Shown here piece after piece: positions 23,249-24,899 of a stretch of DNA of 24,899 nucleotides. The stretch is from contig JANYBY010000052.1 of the NCBI GenBank assembly GCA_025360565.1, positions 1 through 24,899 on the forward strand, written 5' to 3'. Under the pieces are notes generated by a model. It saw only the letters and a program-made list of their open reading frames with translations. It was not told the origin of the DNA and made no database searches. The DNA comes from Bacteroidota bacterium. Its GTDB lineage: Bacteria; Bacteroidota; Bacteroidia; B-17B0; Aurantibacillaceae. Every line of letters starts with the position of its first letter. Position 1 is the first letter of the stretch. The position numbers were made by a program, and so were the translations under genes.

Positions 23249-24899
23249 ATGACTTTTAAGTACTTTTTAAGTATAATTTTCTTTTTTTGTTTTCATTTGT
23301 TTTACTCCCAAAGTGTTCCGGTAAAATTTCAAGGGAATATTTCAGATGATAATGGGAATGTGGGGGGCGCTACTATTCAGATAACTCAAGGGGGCAAGAC
23401 CGTAAGTAGTATTTTAACAAACGCAGGAGGAGATTATAGTTTTGAATTACCATTGAATGGTGATTTTTTGGTGACAGTTTCCAAGGATGGATATGTTGCA
23501 AAAAGATTTACAGTGAATACACAGGGCGTTCCGCCCGAAAAAGCCACCTCTAAATTTGCGGATATTGTTGCCGATATGGGATTAAATAAAAGATATGAAG
23601 GCGTTGATTATTCTTTATTGAACCAGCCTATTAACAGGTACAATTACAATCCAAACAAAGATAATTTTGAATACGACAAGGCACATTTAGATCAAATGAT
23701 ATCAGGTTTAATGGCGATCAAAGAGGCGGAAAAGACTGCGAAAAACGCAGAAAAAATAAAAGAAGCAAATTACCAGGCAGCAATAAAAGAGGGTGATAAA
23801 TTGGCCGGAAAAAACGAGCTGCCGCTAGCGTTAGCCGCTTATCAGCGGGCTTTAGCACTTAAACCGAATGAAGGATATCCAAAAGAGCAAGTAACTAATA
23901 TTGGCAAACAAGTAGCCGAGGCGGAAGCCAAGGCAAAAGCAGATTCAGAAGCAAAAGCAAAAGCGGCTCTAGAAGCAGCGGCCAAAGCAAAAGCCGATGC
24001 AGAAGCAAAAGCGAAAGCCGAGTCGGATGCCAAAGCAGCGGCGGAAGCAGCAGCAAAAGCTAAGGCAGATGCAGATGCCAAAGCTAAGGCAGATGCAGAT
24101 GCCAAAGCAAAAGCAGAAGCAGAAGCAAAAGCAAAAGCGGATGCAGCGGCAAAGGCAGCGGCAGAAGCGGCAGCCAAAGCAAAAGCAGATGCAGATGCCA
24201 AAGCAGCAGCAGATGCAGCAGCAAAAGCGAAAGCCGAAGCAGACGCGGCAGCCAAAGCAAAAGCAGATGCCGAAGCGGCAGCCAAAGCCAAAACCGACGC
24301 TGAAGCAGCAGCCAAAGCAAAAGCGGACGCCGATGCAGTAGCGAAAGCAAAAGCCGAGGCCGATGCAAAAGCGAAAGCCGAAGCAGATGCAGGAGCCAAG
24401 GCAAAAGCCGAAGCCGATGCAAAAGCGAAAACCGAAGCAGATGCAGCAGCCAAGGCAAAAGCCGAAGCGGATGCAAAAGCCAAAGCCGAAGCAGATGCAA
24501 CAGCGAAAGCTAAGGCAGAAGCAGACGCGAAAGCAAAAGCGGAAGCAGCAGCAAAAGCTAAGGCAGATGCGGATGCAGCAGCCAAAGCAAAAGCGGATGC
24601 CGATGCAAAAGCAAAAGCCGAAGCAGATGCAGCAGCGAAAGCAAAAGCAGATGCAGCCGCTAAAGCAAAAGCAGATGCAGAAGCGGCGGCAAAAGCCAAA
24701 GCAGAAGCCGATGCAAAAGCAAAAGCAGAAGCAGATGCAGCGGCGAAAGCGAAGGCAGAAGCAGACGCGAAAGCAGCAGCAAAATTAAAAGCAGAAGAGG
24801 ACGCGAAAAAATTATCGGCAGCAGATGCAGCCGCTAAAGCAAAAGCAGATGCAGAAGCGGCGGCAAAAGCCAAAGCAGAAGCCGATGCAAAAGCAAAAG
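23249..24899 (+). CDS. Exported protein: regulatory-like beta domain, TPR-like helices, very long Ala/Lys/Asp/Glu helix (3' end missing)
   Basis: The gene starts at ATG 23249 (MTFKYFLSIIFFFCFHLFYS, then Q) and stays open for 550 codons to the right edge, so its C-terminus is unknown. The signal peptide ends near residue 20. Residues 25-92 (VKFQGNISDDNGNVGGATIQ, GGDYSFELP, VSKDGYVAKRF) form a carboxypeptidase-regulatory-like beta domain. About 145-215 are helical, with a TPR-like segment LPLALAAYQRALALKPNEGYP. From residue 222 on the sequence is AKAK-A-D/E-A-D/E units. Alanine fills every second place, and Lys faces Asp/Glu four residues on, as in stabilised single alpha-helices and TolA domain II. 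It is probably an envelope-spanning rod. The family's missing C-terminus may carry a peptidoglycan-binding domain, but that is a guess. Confidence 0.8.
   Translation, partial: MTFKYFLSIIFFFCFHLFYSQSVPVKFQGNISDDNGNVGGATIQITQGGKTVSSILTNAGGDYSFELPLNGDFLVTVSKDGYVAKRFTVNTQGVPPEKATSKFADIVADMGLNKRYEGVDYSLLNQPINRYNYNPNKDNFEYDKAHLDQMISGLMAIKEAEKTAKNAEKIKEANYQAAIKEGDKLAGKNELPLALAAYQRALALKPNEGYPKEQVTNIGKQVAEAEAKAKADSEAKAKAALEAAAKAKADAEAKAKAESDAKAAAEAAAKAKADADAKAKADADAKAKAEAEAKAKADAAAKAAAEAAAKAKADADAKAAADAAAKAKAEADAAAKAKADAEAAAKAKTDAEAAAKAKADADAVAKAKAEADAKAKAEADAGAKAKAEADAKAKTEADAAAKAKAEADAKAKAEADATAKAKAEADAKAKAEAAAKAKADADAAAKAKADADAKAKAEADAAAKAKADAAAKAKADAEAAAKAKAEADAKAKAEADAAAKAKAEADAKAAAKLKAEEDAKKLSAADAAAKAKADAEAAAKAKAEADAKAK
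23912..24899 (+). repeat. Low-complexity AKAKADAD/AKAKAEAD repeat array
   Basis: This array of nearly 1 kb encodes eight-residue units AKAK-A-D/E-A-D/E with an optional two-residue spacer (AA, AV, AG or AT), so 24- or 30-base units. Every second codon is an Ala GCN codon, which raises local GC well above the rest of the window. The reverse strand is an artefactual long open frame of Ala, Ser and Phe. One interruption, KLKAEEDAKKLSAADA (about 24784-24835), breaks the pattern. Confidence 0.9.
24647..24899 (+). repeat. 79-bp perfect direct repeat, second copy cut by the window end
   Basis: 24647-24725 is identical base for base to 24821-24899, an offset of 174 bases (58 codons, in frame). The second copy reaches the last base of the window, so the identity may continue. 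Within an array of otherwise diverged units this indicates a recent duplication or a place where assembly could be unreliable. Confidence 0.9.

Noticed and set aside
23842..24873. Long minus-strand open frame rich in Ala, Ser and Phe
   Set aside because: It is the exact antisense of the AKAKADAD array; a GCN/AAR/GAN repeat has no stops on the other strand. The plus-strand frame has a signal peptide and domains before the repeat.

Overview
The window is a piece of a Bacteroidota chromosome. The evidence is: two secreted proteins that end in type IX secretion (T9SS) sorting domains, one type A (20008-21459) and one type B of the gliding-motility C-terminal kind (5365-10407); promoter candidates of the form TTTG-N19/21-TAnnTTTG; AT-rich intergenic DNA; no strong Shine-Dalgarno sequences; and housekeeping genes with Bacteroidota-like sequences. 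Genus cannot be decided from the sequence alone. No rRNA, tRNA, CRISPR array, transposase or integrase is visible, and no gene-free stretch exceeds about 210 bases.

Layout. 1-2288 (mostly minus): the 5' end of an acyl-CoA carboxylase carboxyltransferase gene, two tandem secreted YiiX-like proteins whose catalytic His and Cys are both replaced, and an O-methyltransferase. 2333-4631: a small lipoprotein with a CX4CH haem-like motif, an AcpH-type phosphodiesterase, then rsmE and ung in tandem. 4842-10407: a probable two-gene operon of a small exported protein and a 1680-residue adhesin-like protein with 16 Ig/PKD-like modules, 12 of them arranged as four copies of a three-module super-unit. A clear terminator follows. 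10546-12938 (minus): a full-length rifampin ADP-ribosyltransferase gene (arr) broken by one missing base in a G run, an orphan PAS histidine kinase, and an exported glutathione peroxidase. 13048-19857 (minus): a 2269-residue envelope protein with TPR, beta-propeller and carboxypeptidase-regulatory-like domains, a linker of about 1,450 residues that is coiled coil and Asn-rich, and three SPOR domains. 20008-21459: a type A T9SS cargo protein with a strong terminator. 21538-23170 (minus): cytidine deaminase and a FAD-dependent oxidoreductase. 23249 to the right edge: an exported protein with a regulatory-like beta domain, a TPR-like helix pair and a very long Ala/Lys/Asp/Glu helix, cut off by the window end.

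How it fits together. Most of the coding capacity is for the cell envelope. The 2269-residue protein has the order TPR, propeller, regulatory-like domain, peptidoglycan-binding domain known from PorE of the T9SS. Here, however, triple SPOR domains take the place of the OmpA-like domain, and a huge flexible spacer is inserted. The gene starting at 23249 repeats part of this theme (regulatory-like domain, TPR, long spacer). Two T9SS cargo genes lie nearby. These architectures, the degenerate YiiX pair and the frameshifted arr are the items most worth a second look.
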